Positions 23,996 through 34,339 of a stretch of 64,000 nt of DNA are shown here, in pieces. The stretch is from Acheta domesticus (taxonomy: Eukaryota > Arthropoda > Insecta > Orthoptera > Gryllidae): the NCBI GenBank assembly GCA_031308135.1, contig JAHLJT010009436.1:163855681-163919680 (forward strand), read 5' to 3'. The translations under genes and the position numbers were made by a program. The notes below the pieces were generated by a model. That model made no database searches. It worked only from the letters and a program-made list of their open reading frames with translations, and was not told where the DNA came from. Each line of letters opens with the position of its first letter. The first letter of the stretch is position 1.

Positions 23996-24408
23996 TTAAC
24001 CTTTAAGCGCGCACGTCAAAGTTCGGATGATAAGTGAGCCCCTGGAACACAAAGTTATTGTTTCTCAAAAGAATGTGATTTGAATTTACTAGTTTGCGTA
24101 CAGTGATTATAAAAAGATGTTTTCCATCAACGTGGAGAGATCAAAGTTCATAACACAAAGATAATTTGAGACTCTACATAACTTCACGCGCGGCGCACAG
24201 TATGCAGCAGACGGTCCGTCGATGAATAATCCGCCAATAATACAACCCAGGATTGAGTGAGGAAAACGAAATTTCACACACGGGAAGCCAAGACTACATT
24301 GAAAGGTTACACGAATTGACAACGAATGTCGACTCATCTATGGGAAATGGCGCAACAGTATCTGCCGATGGCGCACGCTGTGCGCAAACGCGTCCACTTA
24401 AGGTTTAA
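23996..24408. mobile_element. piggyBac-type MITE, copy 2
   Basis: TTAA at 23996-23999 and 24405-24408, with termini CCTTTAAGCGCG and (reverse complement) ACCTTAAGTGGACGCG. The interior matches copy 1 (10018-10641) in reverse orientation, including the GGAACACAAAGTTATTG and CGTGGAGAGATCAAAGTTCA words. At 413 bp it lacks about 200 bp present in copy 1 near the other end. No transposase. Confidence 0.85.
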
Positions 24409-24847
24409 GGAAATTAAAAAAAATATTATGTCTTATCACTGGAACAATCAGAACCACTGTCATTAAACAAGCCTTAGAAATATTTTTATTGGGGTTATGC
24501 CTAAAAGACGATTTTTGAAGAACTGTTCTTGGGATCACGTACGACGTAGGTTCTATTGGAAATTATTTAAGTGGCTTAACAACACCGTCCAATATTTTGT
24601 ATTCCAATTTTCGCCACCAGAGACCGACACAAGCACGGTCGCAGATAAATTTGTCGGTACGTAACAACATGCATGCGCCTTTCTCGTGAACCAAAGGAAG
24701 GACACTGCTACATATTCAGGCAAGCAATATTATTTCTATTAAATTGCAAACAAAATTAACTTCCATGTGTAAAACTGCTTCATATTTATTTTTACAAACT
24801 AACGTAGTGAGAAAGTAGTTCTCTTCAATTTTTTTGGATAACATGTT

Positions 24848-25296
24848 CTTCATGGTAATGGTAGGAAATGGTGGGGAGTTTACGATGTTTGCATCATAGA
24901 AATGCATTTGAGACGTTGTTTTACATCGTAGGTTTTTATATGAGCACAAAGCCTTTTCGGTCGCATTGCGGCCATCTTCAGTGCAATTCTAAGGCAGTTC
25001 TAAGTCTTAAATATGTAGAAGAATGTCGAAATGTAGAGGCTGGGTTTCTGAAGGCTTCTAATTAATAGAAGGCAATGGTGCGGAGTTAACGATGTTTGCA
25101 TCATACAAATGCATTTGAGGTGTTCTTTTTTCATCGTAGGCTTTTTATTTCAGCATAAAGCCTTTTCGTTCGCCTTGCGATCATCTTCCGTGTAATCTTT
25201 AGGCGGCCAAGGGCCTTCGTCCAGACAAGACAGCCTGCCAAGCTTTCTGCTCAAATAAAAACCTACGATGTAAAAACAACGCCTCAAATGTATTTC
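24848..25296. mobile_element. Compound retroelement-like insertion, three units, 9-bp duplication
   Basis: TAACATGTT occurs at 24839-24847 and 25297-25305. Between them lie a minus-strand unit (about 24858-25005), a second minus-strand unit (about 25068-25200) and a truncated plus-strand unit (about 25238-25296). All share ATCGTAGG...TTTTATTT-type sequence, a TACGATGT word and a GCCTCAAATG-type end. The first unit has a hammerhead-like core. Tandem plus inverted partial copies within one target duplication is an arrangement known for Penelope-like retroelements. No protein is encoded. Confidence 0.7.
24944..24984 (-). ncRNA. Hammerhead-ribozyme-like motif (degenerate at cleavage base)
   Basis: Minus strand 5' to 3': helix I strand GCA (24984-24982), core CTGAAGA (24981-24975), one extra T, hairpin GGCCGC-AAT-GCGACC (one mismatch), GAA (24958-24956), helix III AAGG/CUUU without a loop, cleavage-position base G, then UGC, which pairs with GCA. 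Core residues fit the hammerhead consensus, but G at the cleavage position is not allowed; sister units have A or C there. Probably a decayed copy. Confidence 0.5.
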
Positions 25297-25305
25297 TAAC
25301 ATGTT

Positions 25306-27135
25306 TGTCATTGCTCATTTACATATGTTTTGGTTTGTTTACGTATTTAAAATAAATAACTTTGTGTCTTTATAAACTAAAAACCCGAGCTTATACCTTA
25401 AGAAGTATATCAAAAACATTGCGTCTGATTGTAAAAACTTGTGAAGTAATCTAGCAGACTTTTCTTACTTTTTATCGTTTCAAAAAATGAACAATTTTTA
25501 TAATAAATACAGTTAATAAGGAAAATAATTTTATGAGTCTTATTTCATATAAACAACATATCATCAGTCACTCACAAAATAATAATATACATCAAATTTG
25601 TTTTTTGCAGGTAAGCTGCAGCACACAAGGATCATCAGGGGACGACCTACGGCATTTGTTTTGCGCCCGTGAGTACATGGGTTCATAACCCGAGCTTGTT
25701 GCGTGACATTTGTAATTGACAAATCGAGCTAGTTGTCATTATTCCGCTTCGGTTCGTGCACTTGGTCCGTGTCCATAATTAATATGACCATTAATTTCCC
25801 ATCTGTAATCATTCATCATTAGATGTTACTACTCAATCGCACATGATTGGTGGATGCAGTCCCGAGAAGTCTTCGATGGTCCATGGGCTTTGTTGCGAGT
25901 ACATTCAATCTCGAAGACTTTTAGTATGCTATATTCATTATACTTGTCAAATGCTATATTCATTATACTTGTCCATATGAGTTCAGACCTTCGCGAAATA
26001 ATGCCTCCAACGTTCCATCGAAGGTTTGGTTACCCAATGTAACTCGTGTAAAATTGAAGAACACGTGTTAATTAAATTACAACATACCGATCTAAAATTC
26101 TCTTCAGTCAACCAAATGATATCTTTGTATTTAAGTTACTGCACTCGATAATGTAAGTATTCATTTAATAGTTTTCTTCATCGTAATATTTCTTGCAAGA
26201 AAGTGAATTTGTATTCTTATTTTTTTGAACATGATTTGGTGAATCAAAAGTAAAACGCCGCCTGATTTTAAGTGGGAAAACTGTAGAAAAATATATGAAT
26301 TTTTTCTTTTCATTCTAGCGCTCTTGGTTGTCGAAACACACGGAATCTTGCCTTGTGTAGAAGCTAGTATGCGTCTAGAAAATAATACGATTTCAACTCT
26401 CTCTCTAAATACTCTCATATCAGTATTTTTCCTTTAATATGACGGTATGGACTACACATCCCCACCTTAATATAATCTGATATTACTATTTAACATATTT
26501 TCCCGATATTTGAAAATAAATTTATTGTAAATTTAAGGAAACGTTTCAGTTTGTGCAGTAGTTTCACGTTACAGGAAGTTATGATACATTACTATAGTGA
26601 CTTGTAATGCTGGTTTTACCGCTTTTTTGCAAGATGCTTCAATGCTTTGAAGGTTGGCTTATATCTATCAAATTTGGATAAATCTTAATGTGTTGTTATT
26701 ATTTATGAATGCATCCCTTACAATTAATTTAGAACAACCCTTTCTACTTCGCAAGCTGTTGGCCTCTTCTATTACTAGTTCATTGTGAATGGTTTTTGTC
26801 TTCCTGTTAAGAAAGTATTTGAAACTCCTAACAACATTGGCGACTTTGCAACAAGCGTTTATGATGAAAAAAGGGAAATATTAGATTGGACTGATTCTTG
26901 ATTAAGAAAATCGAGTGTGCTGTTTATATAACAAACGCTCCGGGATCACAACAAACATAATATCAACTTGACCCGTTTTTTACCAACTCTCTGCATGCGT
27001 TTACAGTAAACCCTTGACTGCAAATACGTATTTTTCGCACTGTTTTTGCTCTTAGAACAACGGATGTTTGAAGTCCTATACATGTCAAATTGTCGCATCA
27101 TATTTCTACAAACCATTGTATACATTCACGTAACC
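25306..27135. other. AT-rich intergenic sequence with one short tandem duplication
   Basis: AT-rich; no gene recognised. At 25926-25974 a ~25-bp unit (ATGCTATATTCATTATACTT...) is present twice in a row. Confidence 0.5.
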
Positions 27136-27484
27136 CGCTTGCAAGAATTCGTGTCTCCGCGCGAGAGCAGGGGCAAAGAAAAGTGCGGTCTGCAGAGGGC
27201 GGCGGCGGTGGCGGCGGCGGTGCCTCCGGTTCCTCTGCGGCGGCCGGCGCCTCCGCGGGAGGGCGCTGCGGCAGCGGGCGTGGATAAAACGCGTTAAACG
27301 CCCGCCGGAAGTCGGCCATTGGGTATTCCGGGCGCGAGGCGGCGCGGCGGTCCGGGCCCGGCGGCGGCGGAGGCGGCGGCCCTATCCTTCCTTCCCCGCC
27401 TCCCGCAGAGGTCAGCGCCGCCAACTTCATCATACCGCCCGCCACGCACGTAGGGACGACCCGTATCTCGGTGGGCAACCTCAT
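27098..27484 (-). CDS. Hypothetical GC-island ORF, Pro/Ala-rich
   Basis: A 128-codon minus-strand frame across a GC island (27140-27475). The middle (residues ~40-75) has balanced composition, including M-A-D-F-R-R-A-F-N-A-F, followed by Glu/Ala and polyproline encoded by GGC triplets. It could be a first exon, but I see no domain, and the polyproline comes from GGC microsatellites. Chance remains the more likely explanation. Confidence 0.15.
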   Translation of the reverse strand: MRLPTEIRVVPTCVAGGMMKLAALTSAGGGEGRIGPPPPPPPGPDRRAASRPEYPMADFRRAFNAFYPRPLPQRPPAEAPAAAEEPEAPPPPPPPPSADRTFLCPCSRAETRILASGLRECIQWFVEI

Positions 27485-27558
27485 TCCTTCGCAGTGCCTG
27501 ATTCTCCTTCGAAAAGTATTAAAATTCCGCGGTTTCTAGACATTTCTTGAAGAGGTAT

Positions 27559-29295
27559 TTAACACTAGAAGGACCAGAATGTCATTCTACCTATAAGGAC
27601 CGTTGTGTGTCATTTTGACATATGATCTACTGAGCATTAAAAAAGCAAATAATATACATTTTTCTCACGAACTATGATGTAAAGTGGACAAATGAATAAA
27701 CTCACTTGTTTCTAGAACATTTTAATACATTACATTTCAAAAAGTTTGAAGTTACAAGAAACTAAATTGTCAAAATTTTTACGAAACTTTAAATAATAGA
27801 GACAAAACTGAGGAATGAATGAAAACATTAATGAATATTTGTTAGCTTACGAAAATTTAATGTTCCTATTAATGCAGAAAAAAAAATAAACACAGTGGAA
27901 GCATATTGGTTTTTTTCTCACAGCATTTTCCGTAAACAAAGTTTCAACTCACACAACACGCAATGAAAGTAATGTTGTTACAATTGCTTTCTCTTTGGCA
28001 ATGCTTCCTTTTCATATGATTAGGTGTAACTGTTTTTTTATCAACTGTGAAGGGTAAGATTTAACATTTTCAGACAGTATTTCTTGTATTATCTTGTGAA
28101 TAAATTGCCTTCTACTTATGTCTTTCTTGCAACTTTCTTGAACAATATCTGTGCACTTGCTGTTGGGATATCTAGGGTCTTGAAAAAAATGTGAACTGGC
28201 CATCTTCTTGTCCCTGCGTATACATACCAACCATCTGATACTCTGCCTTTACTTTGATTAAAAAAACCTCTTCGGCTTCTTACTCTCGGTTTTCTGTGTG
28301 CTGATGCTGTCATATAAGGTGCTCAGGATTAGAACACTTTTATTCTTTTTGCACTTATAATCTGTGAGAGTTTGACCAAAGTTTTGTTTACACAAGTTTG
28401 TAAAATTTTCTGTGATACAACTGCTTTGATTTTCTACGTGTTTTTGCTTTAAGTGTCAGATCTTGCTTATACCTTCTCATTATACCTGCAAAGCATATTT
28501 GTTTTGTTCAGCTTTTTTTTCCAGTAACACAGAAGAAAAAATTTATAGCAGTTCATTTTCAAGTCCCCCCCCCTCACTCACTGAGTTCCGAATGCTTCTT
28601 TTCCTACATCTTGGATAATACTGGAAATTTATTCTTCTTATTTTTCTTCTTCTTCCTCTTCTTCACTAGAATCTATATCCCAGTCAGAATCCTTGATTTC
28701 ACCACCCTTGTCATGTTCTTTCCTTAGAAATGTCTCCATTTCTGTCACTGTCACCTTCACTGTATTCTTTAGTAATATTTGAAAGTTCATGAAGTATTTA
28801 TTGTACCCTCAGTCCTTTTTCTGTACTCATTACGCAAATTTCACTCACACTCATGGCTTGCAGTTATGTTCTGCACACGAAAAGTTTTCTGTAACAACTA
28901 CTGTTGATTCGAAAAGAACAGGAAGTGTCGGGCGATATCTAACAAATCGTTATCATCATGCATCGAATTTCAAGAAGGCAACATTGGTCTTATCAATCTG
29001 AAAACCAGAGATACACTACTTCCTATGGGAAACGGAAGTATGAGACAAAAATGAAGTAGCAAGACTTGGAAATGTATACAGTGTCAATATGACACATGGC
29101 GGTCCTTCTAGTTATAACTAAGATTTTTTCCGATTCTATGAAAATCACAGGATTGCGCTTTGGAGCACAAGAAGTTCATGCATTGAAGAAAGCACTTACA
29201 AAAAACCAGTTTTATAACTTTCAAAACTCAAGCATGACGTTTTAGTATGTATCCCAAATGTGTCATTTTGACACACTCGGTCCTTCTAGTGTTAA
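27559..29295. mobile_element. piggyBac-like transposon, internally deleted
   Basis: TTAA at 27559-27562 and 29292-29295, with matching termini CACTAGAAGGACC and its reverse complement. Just inside each end is a GTGTCATTTTGACA word, and another inverted terminal-like block (GTGTCAATATGACACATGGCGG...CTTCTAG) lies at 29082-29112. At 1,737 bp it is shorter than an intact piggyBac of about 2.4 kb or more. The interior carries remnants of a minus-strand transposase. Confidence 0.88.
28012..28739 (-). pseudogene. Broken piggyBac-type transposase
   Basis: piggyBac transposases cut and paste at TTAA using three catalytic aspartates. Remnants here lie on the minus strand. At 28739-28638 is a 33-codon frame with an acidic end (D-S-D-W-D-I-D-S-S then seven Glu), typical of the N terminus. 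At about 28375-28240 is a K-C-K-K-N-K...V-L-I-L-S-T...KKP block. After a frameshift, 28313-28116 carries G-T-R-R-W-P...F-F-K-T-L-D-I, which matches the conserved R-W-P...F-F-N-M-L-D region. A further frame (28230-28012) holds the following helix-rich stretch. The centre with the first catalytic residues is missing and no Cys-rich C-terminal domain is visible, so it cannot be functional. Confidence 0.75.
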
Positions 29296-29680
29296 AATTG
29301 TTACATTTCAAAAACATTTATGTACTTGGGTTATCACGAAAAATAACTTCTTCTTGTCTTAACTATTTATTTATTTACGTCAAAAACAATTAAAAACTGT
29401 GTGTGACGAGCTATGTGGAGAAGTGATTATAACTGCTCTTCTTTTTCTTCTTCAGTATCGTCATTTTATTACTCCCCTTCTTTTATTTCTTCATCGTATT
29501 CTTTCATTTCCCATTTTCATTCCTCTTCTTAATCATTTTCCATCTAGGATAAGTTTCTCTCAGAACCGGATGTTCGATTATTCAATTTTCTGCTCGTACG
29601 TGCTTCACTCATTCTCCCTTTCTTTAACTTTCTTAGCTTTATTTTCCCTTGATCTTTTCTTTCCAATTTCTAATTTATCA

Positions 29681-30190
29681 CTGGGAGAGATGGCTCAGGA
29701 CCTCAATTAATGTCACTGCAGTTCCTCTGCCCGGGAGATCCTACGTTTCGGTCTCGACGGGGACAGGATTTTCGGCATTAGGTTGTCAGCTTGGTCGAAT
29801 TCTACCGCTGTCCAGAGAAAAATTGTAGCGAGCGGCAGTTGTGATAGTTTTCCGTGTTTTTCCTATCAACACCAGGCGAATGCCGAACCACATAGGCCTC
29901 GAACCGCGTGCGATCTTTCCTTTCCCTTCCTTGACCTATCCACACCCTTTACTTAGACACACATACTAACATACACTGCACTACCACACATGCCGGGAGA
30001 CCGGTCGGGAGCTTAGTGCTTGTTCTGGCTGGGGCGGTGCTGGCGGGAAATACCTTCGTGGGAAAACCTGAGATTCTCGTCCAGCGGGAGATCACCGCTA
30101 CCTCAGAAGAAAAAAGCACTACACTTACGGGACGACTGCCCTTAGCAGTTGACGCGCCCGGAATCACTAACAATTAATAAATCAATCTCG
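29681..30190 (+). mobile_element. tRNA-derived SINE family A, copy 5 (full-length head)
   Basis: The head GGGAGAGATGGCTCAGGACC (29683-29702) carries an A-box-like word, and CGTTTCGGTCTCGACGG (about 29743-29759) takes the B-box position. The body follows the family with point changes and a short deletion near 30045. The 3' end is CGCCCGGAATCAC then AATT/AATA/AATC. TTTATCA at 29674-29680 and 30191-30197 is a likely 7-bp target duplication. 510 bp. Confidence 0.88.
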
Positions 30191-30339
30191 TTTATCATTT
30201 CACAGTTTGCTCTTTAGAATATGTATATTTTCTTCTCATCTTTATTTTTATATTTTCTCTCCTTAACTATATTTTGTTGAATTTTATTTACGAAATCTCT
30301 CCTCAGTTTCGCGTGTTTCGTTGGCCGCTCTTCCTTCTT

Positions 30340-30568
30340 TTCACCGTCTGCAGCCGCCCCTGCGCCGAGCGCCCGGAGGCCGACGAGACGGCTCCCGCGC
30401 AGAGCCGAGGCAGCGGCGCGCCGCCCACTCATTTGCGGGGGCTTCCCTTTTAAACACCTGCGAGCGGCGCTGAAAGGCTCTCGGAAGGCGCGCGGAAGCT
30501 TGTGAACACGACCGCGGAATTCGACGCCCTCGTCTGACGACCCCGACGGGAGGCCGTTCGCCCCGCCA
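30340..30568. other. CpG-rich island next to minisatellite
   Basis: Balanced GC-rich sequence. The minus-strand frame 30214-30873 runs through it and the minisatellite; the part outside the repeat has no recognisable domain. Confidence 0.4.
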
Positions 30569-30863
30569 CCCCGCGCCGTCCCCGCGCCGCCCCCGCGCCG
30601 CCCCCGCGCCGCCCCCGCGCCGCCCCCGCGCCCCCCGCGCCCCCCGCGCCGCCCCCGCGCCGCCCCCGCGCCGCCCCCGCGCCGCCCCCGTGCCGCCCCC
30701 GCGCCGCCCCCGCGCCGCCCCCGCGCCGCCCCCGCGCCGCCCCCGCGCCGCCCCCGCGCCGCCCCCGCGCCGCCCCCGCGCCGCCCCCGCGCCGCCCCCG
30801 CGCCGCCCCCGCGCCGCCCCCGCGCCGCCCCCGCGCTGCCCCCGCGCCGCCCCCGCGCCGCCT
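30569..30863. repeat. 11-bp GC minisatellite (GCGCCGCCCCC)n
   Basis: About 25 copies of GCGCCGCCCCC with few variants (two shortened units at about 30628-30648, single C-to-T changes near 30690 and 30836). An 11-bp period shifts the frame at each unit, so every frame reads as an 11-residue Gly/Ala/Arg or Pro/Arg/Ala repeat. The minus strand has regular G5 and G2 runs. Confidence 0.95.
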
Positions 30864-30919
30864 CACTCGACAAGCAGACTGAGTAAGCGTGTACTGGAGC
30901 TGGAATGAAATGATCGTTT

Positions 30920-32195
30920 CCGCTCGTTGGCTGAAATGGTATTACACACGAATAGCAATGGGTGGGAAGCGGTCATCGATAGACCACAATGTCGTTTCTA
31001 CCTTTTTCGTTGTTCAGATAAGGCATTTGTTTCATCATTTAAGATTTTTTTTATTATCATAATCTTCTTTCCATGACTGTCGGAGATTTAAACATGTTAA
31101 ACCGTCGGCATGCGGAACCGCTTCCTGTGAAGTGTGGCGTTTTCTTAGTGACAGGCCTGCTCATAATCATGTTGAAATTTTATCTTTCGTGATTTCAACG
31201 TAAATTTATGTTTTTAAAGTGCCTTGACACCAAAGTATTTTTATCAACTGGCCAGTCGGTGTGTCTGTCGGCTTGCCTTTCGGTCTATCTGTATACCTGT
31301 CGTGTGTGAACATCTCTACAAAATTCATATGATTTTTCCCAAAATGAACACTCCCTAAACTTACTTGACGGATCCGAATCCCTGCCAGTTTGAATGAATT
31401 CTGTGAAGGGGTACTTTACGTGAAGTCTCAGGGGCCATTGCAAAATTTTCTTAATTTTTTTTTCTAATTTCACTGTTGCCCGTGAAATTGAGAAAATTCG
31501 CAAAGCTCTTTTTTTGTTGATAATGCGAATTTGAAGGGGTACTTTGAAGGGGGACAGACAGTGCTAATTTCACTAAATACCATGACCTCATTTTGATGTA
31601 TTCTTTGTTTTTTAATACATTGTTAAATTTTTTATTACAAGACCTGGCTTTTTAATGTAAGGAGAGAGTTCGATAACTACTAATATATAACAAAATGTTA
31701 ACTTCCATACAACGGGAAGAAACTATCAACATACTCTTAATTTGCGGGCATGAATCGTACACTCACTTATTTAATTTGAATAATTTGAGGTACTATTTGA
31801 AGACTGACTCGTATGCAAGTTTATTTCTATATCCTATTGGGCTTTAAATTGTTGAATTTTAAAAACATTCCTTTTAATACAGTAAACAAATTTTATTAGT
31901 ATTAAATGAACCAAATAAAACTATTTTTTAGATTTTTCTCTTAGAAACGTTTTCATTTTACTTTCTTTCTTACTGCTGCACTCTGAGAGTACTGAGAGTA
32001 CACATGAATATGCTAATGAAGCTAATCAATAACAATACTAGAAATTATTTCATAAGACTAGGTCTTGTGTTGGAAATTCAAGCAAAACTTGTTTTTAAAT
32101 TGTTCACGTCTCTGCTCTTCCTGGAGATTTCTTGATAGCTGCGAAGTTTACGTTGGAGGAAGCTTATTTTTTCTACGATACCTACATTTCTAATT
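30920..32195. other. AT-rich intergenic sequence, nothing firm
   Basis: AT-rich. 31250-31560 has words (GTCTGTCGGCTTGCC, GAAGGGGTACTTT) weakly like those near 52540 and 54820-54990, suggesting an old dispersed repeat, but I cannot define its ends. Confidence 0.35.
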
Positions 32196-32199
32196 TCCA

Positions 32200-32745
32200 A
32201 AGAGCTCATCTATTGGTGTTACTGCAGTGCCTCTGTCCAGAAGTTCCTAGGGCTCGAGTTTCGACTGTGTCAAGATGTTCAACACTAGCTAGATAACTTG
32301 GTCCAATTCACCCGTTCTTTGGAGAGGAATTCTAGCAGCGGGCTGGTATGATAGTTTTTCAGTGGTTTCTCTGATCAACACCAAGGTACTGAGGTACTGC
32401 CTGAGCAGTACCTTGATAAAAGGGCCACAGAGCGCGCGCGCGCAATCTTTCTTTCCTCTTCCTTTTCCTATCTTCACACCATTGTTACAAACACACTCAC
32501 ATGCTTTACACTACTGCTCATGTTGTGAGACCAGTCTGGTACTTAGTGCTTGTTCCGGCTGGAGCGGTGCCCCACTGGTGGGAGACTCTTTTGGAGAAAC
32601 CGCCGAAAATCGACGTGTACGTCTTCGCCGGTTCTCGGCATCGAAGGAAGATCACTGCCTCCTCTCACCATCAAATACGCACTACACTTACGGGTACTAA
32701 TGACCTTATCCGTTGGCACGCCTAGAAACACTAAACAATCAATCA
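32200..32745 (+). mobile_element. tRNA-derived SINE family A, copy 6 (most diverged)
   Basis: The head is eroded: A box lost, and B-box region GGGCTCGAGTTTCGAC at about 32250-32265. The body keeps GAATTCTAGCAGCGGGCTGG, the GATCAACACCAAGG word and the CTTGTTCCGGCTGG block, ending near 32725-32745 with CTAAACAATCAATC. A small internal duplication (AAGGTACTGAGGTACTGCC, 32382-32400) is unique to this copy. Ends approximate. Confidence 0.8.
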
Positions 32746-32759
32746 GAGAATCAAGTCGA

Positions 32760-33815
32760 ATGCGCTCAGAAATTGAAATAAAGCCACGCAGTCTCAGTCC
32801 ATGTGAGTGGTATCTGTGGTTTCGTTAGATACCCAGAAACACGCAAACAATCCAAAACAATGAAACCATTTTGATTTTGTCTGCAAAATGCAAATCTTTG
32901 GTTAAATTATTTCGTTGTGTTACGGTGTATCTATATAAGAGTATTCTATGCTATATTATTGATGTAATTGTAAAGGCTTTGCTTTTCAAATATTTAATTT
33001 ATTGCAATACACGATATAATACTTTATTTGTTGTTTTTCAGCAATGTGCGTGCTATTTTCTGTAAAACCATTTGTGGTTTTTATATTGTATTGTTTGTTA
33101 TATTGTATGTAATATTATGTGGTTTTTATGTAGTAGCACTTCGACTGCAGCAGAATACTGTCAATGTACTCTTTCTTGTTGCTTCTATTTTGATAAACAG
33201 GATTTAAAATAAGTTCATATAATTTCGTCATTAAAATATTTTGTCATGTAAACAGAGAGTTATATTCAATACAGTGAAGAAGAAAGTTACCGCGGCAAAA
33301 TTGTTCGTAGCAAGAAAAGAGCTGAAGAATGCTGGCTGCACTTCTCCTTTCTTCTTGTTTGTGGGAGAAGAAGCGTTTCTCGAACCAGCTGCCGCTCCGC
33401 GTCGTTGCTCTAAGAGTCCTTTGCGGCGCAAGGTACGTGTAACTACGGCACTGAAGGAGTCTTATTGCAACGGTCCGCCTTGACGGTCTCTCACATTCAC
33501 CCGTTGAAAGAGAAGCCGTTAGGGTGGATGTCTAAAAGTACTCTTCACACTTCCAAGTCAGTGGAGGTCGATGAAAAAATTGAAAGGAATGGATAGTAAT
33601 ATACATTCGAGTCGTACAATGAATAATAAGTATGGATTTGTATGTTGAGAATACCAGACATTTATTTTGTAAATTATTATTAATGTTAACATTCCTTGAG
33701 GGAAATGAGAGGGAATGTACTGTATAAACGTTACTAGATTTGGGATGTCTGGAAGAACACGCGTTCAAGGCAAATTTACTTACAGAAATAATTGAAGTCT
33801 TTTTGTCAACTTAGA
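32760..33815. other. AT-rich intergenic sequence, nothing recognised
   Basis: AT-rich with short frames. An 80-codon plus-strand frame (33241-33483) is unrecognised. Confidence 0.45.
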
Positions 33816-33823
33816 TTTATTCA

Positions 33824-33860
33824 GAGTGTCGACTTTTGACGGCATTGCCGTCATCATCAG
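33824..33860 (-). ncRNA. Degenerate hammerhead-ribozyme-like motif
   Basis: Minus strand: CTGATGA (33860-33854), extra T, helix II GACGGC-AAT-GCCGTC (6 perfect pairs), AAA where GAA is expected, helix III AGT-CGAC-ACT, then C at the cleavage position, followed by TGAATAAAT. The G-to-A change at the first residue of GAA should kill activity. Helix I is not evident. The flanks and TGAATAAAT match the 20.4-kb copy. Confidence 0.45.
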
Positions 33861-34089
33861 TCTCGGTGTATATGTGGCGAAAGACGGGAAAAAGTGTCAT
33901 CTGCACACATCTCACATATTCATTGACAAACAGTGAGCATTATCGAACCTTCTATATGCGTATCAAGTTTGTAATATTTATTCTGGGACACCTGTATTAA
34001 CCTGATGCGTTGAGACGTAGTGAGTAAACAAGAAACAGTACAGTTTCCTGAAAACTATTTGCGTTTAAGAGCACATTAAACAAGAAAAA

Positions 34090-34335
34090 AGATTTCCGCA
34101 GCAGTAAGGCGAGGCTCTGGGGCAACGTCGCTGCAATGGCGACGGCGACGGCGCGTGACGAGGTGGCGGACGAGTGCAGCGCGCGGGGGGGGTGGAGGGG
34201 GGCAAGGGGGGCGTGCATCTGCATGGCGCGCACGTCGGCCGCTGTTTGCGAGGCGGCGAGCCAGCCCCCGCCGGCCCCTCCCGCGCCACGCGTGAGCGGA
34301 ATGCGCCTGCCGACTCCACACGCACCGACGCCTTC
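34090..34335. other. CpG-rich island
   Basis: GC-rich with a G run (about 34183-34210). Frames on both strands are unrecognised. Confidence 0.4.
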
Positions 34336-34339
34336 CTCA

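Noticed and set aside
30214..30873. 219-codon Gly/Arg/Ala ORF on the minus strand
   Set aside because: Produced by the 11-bp minisatellite; flanking part has no recognisable domain.
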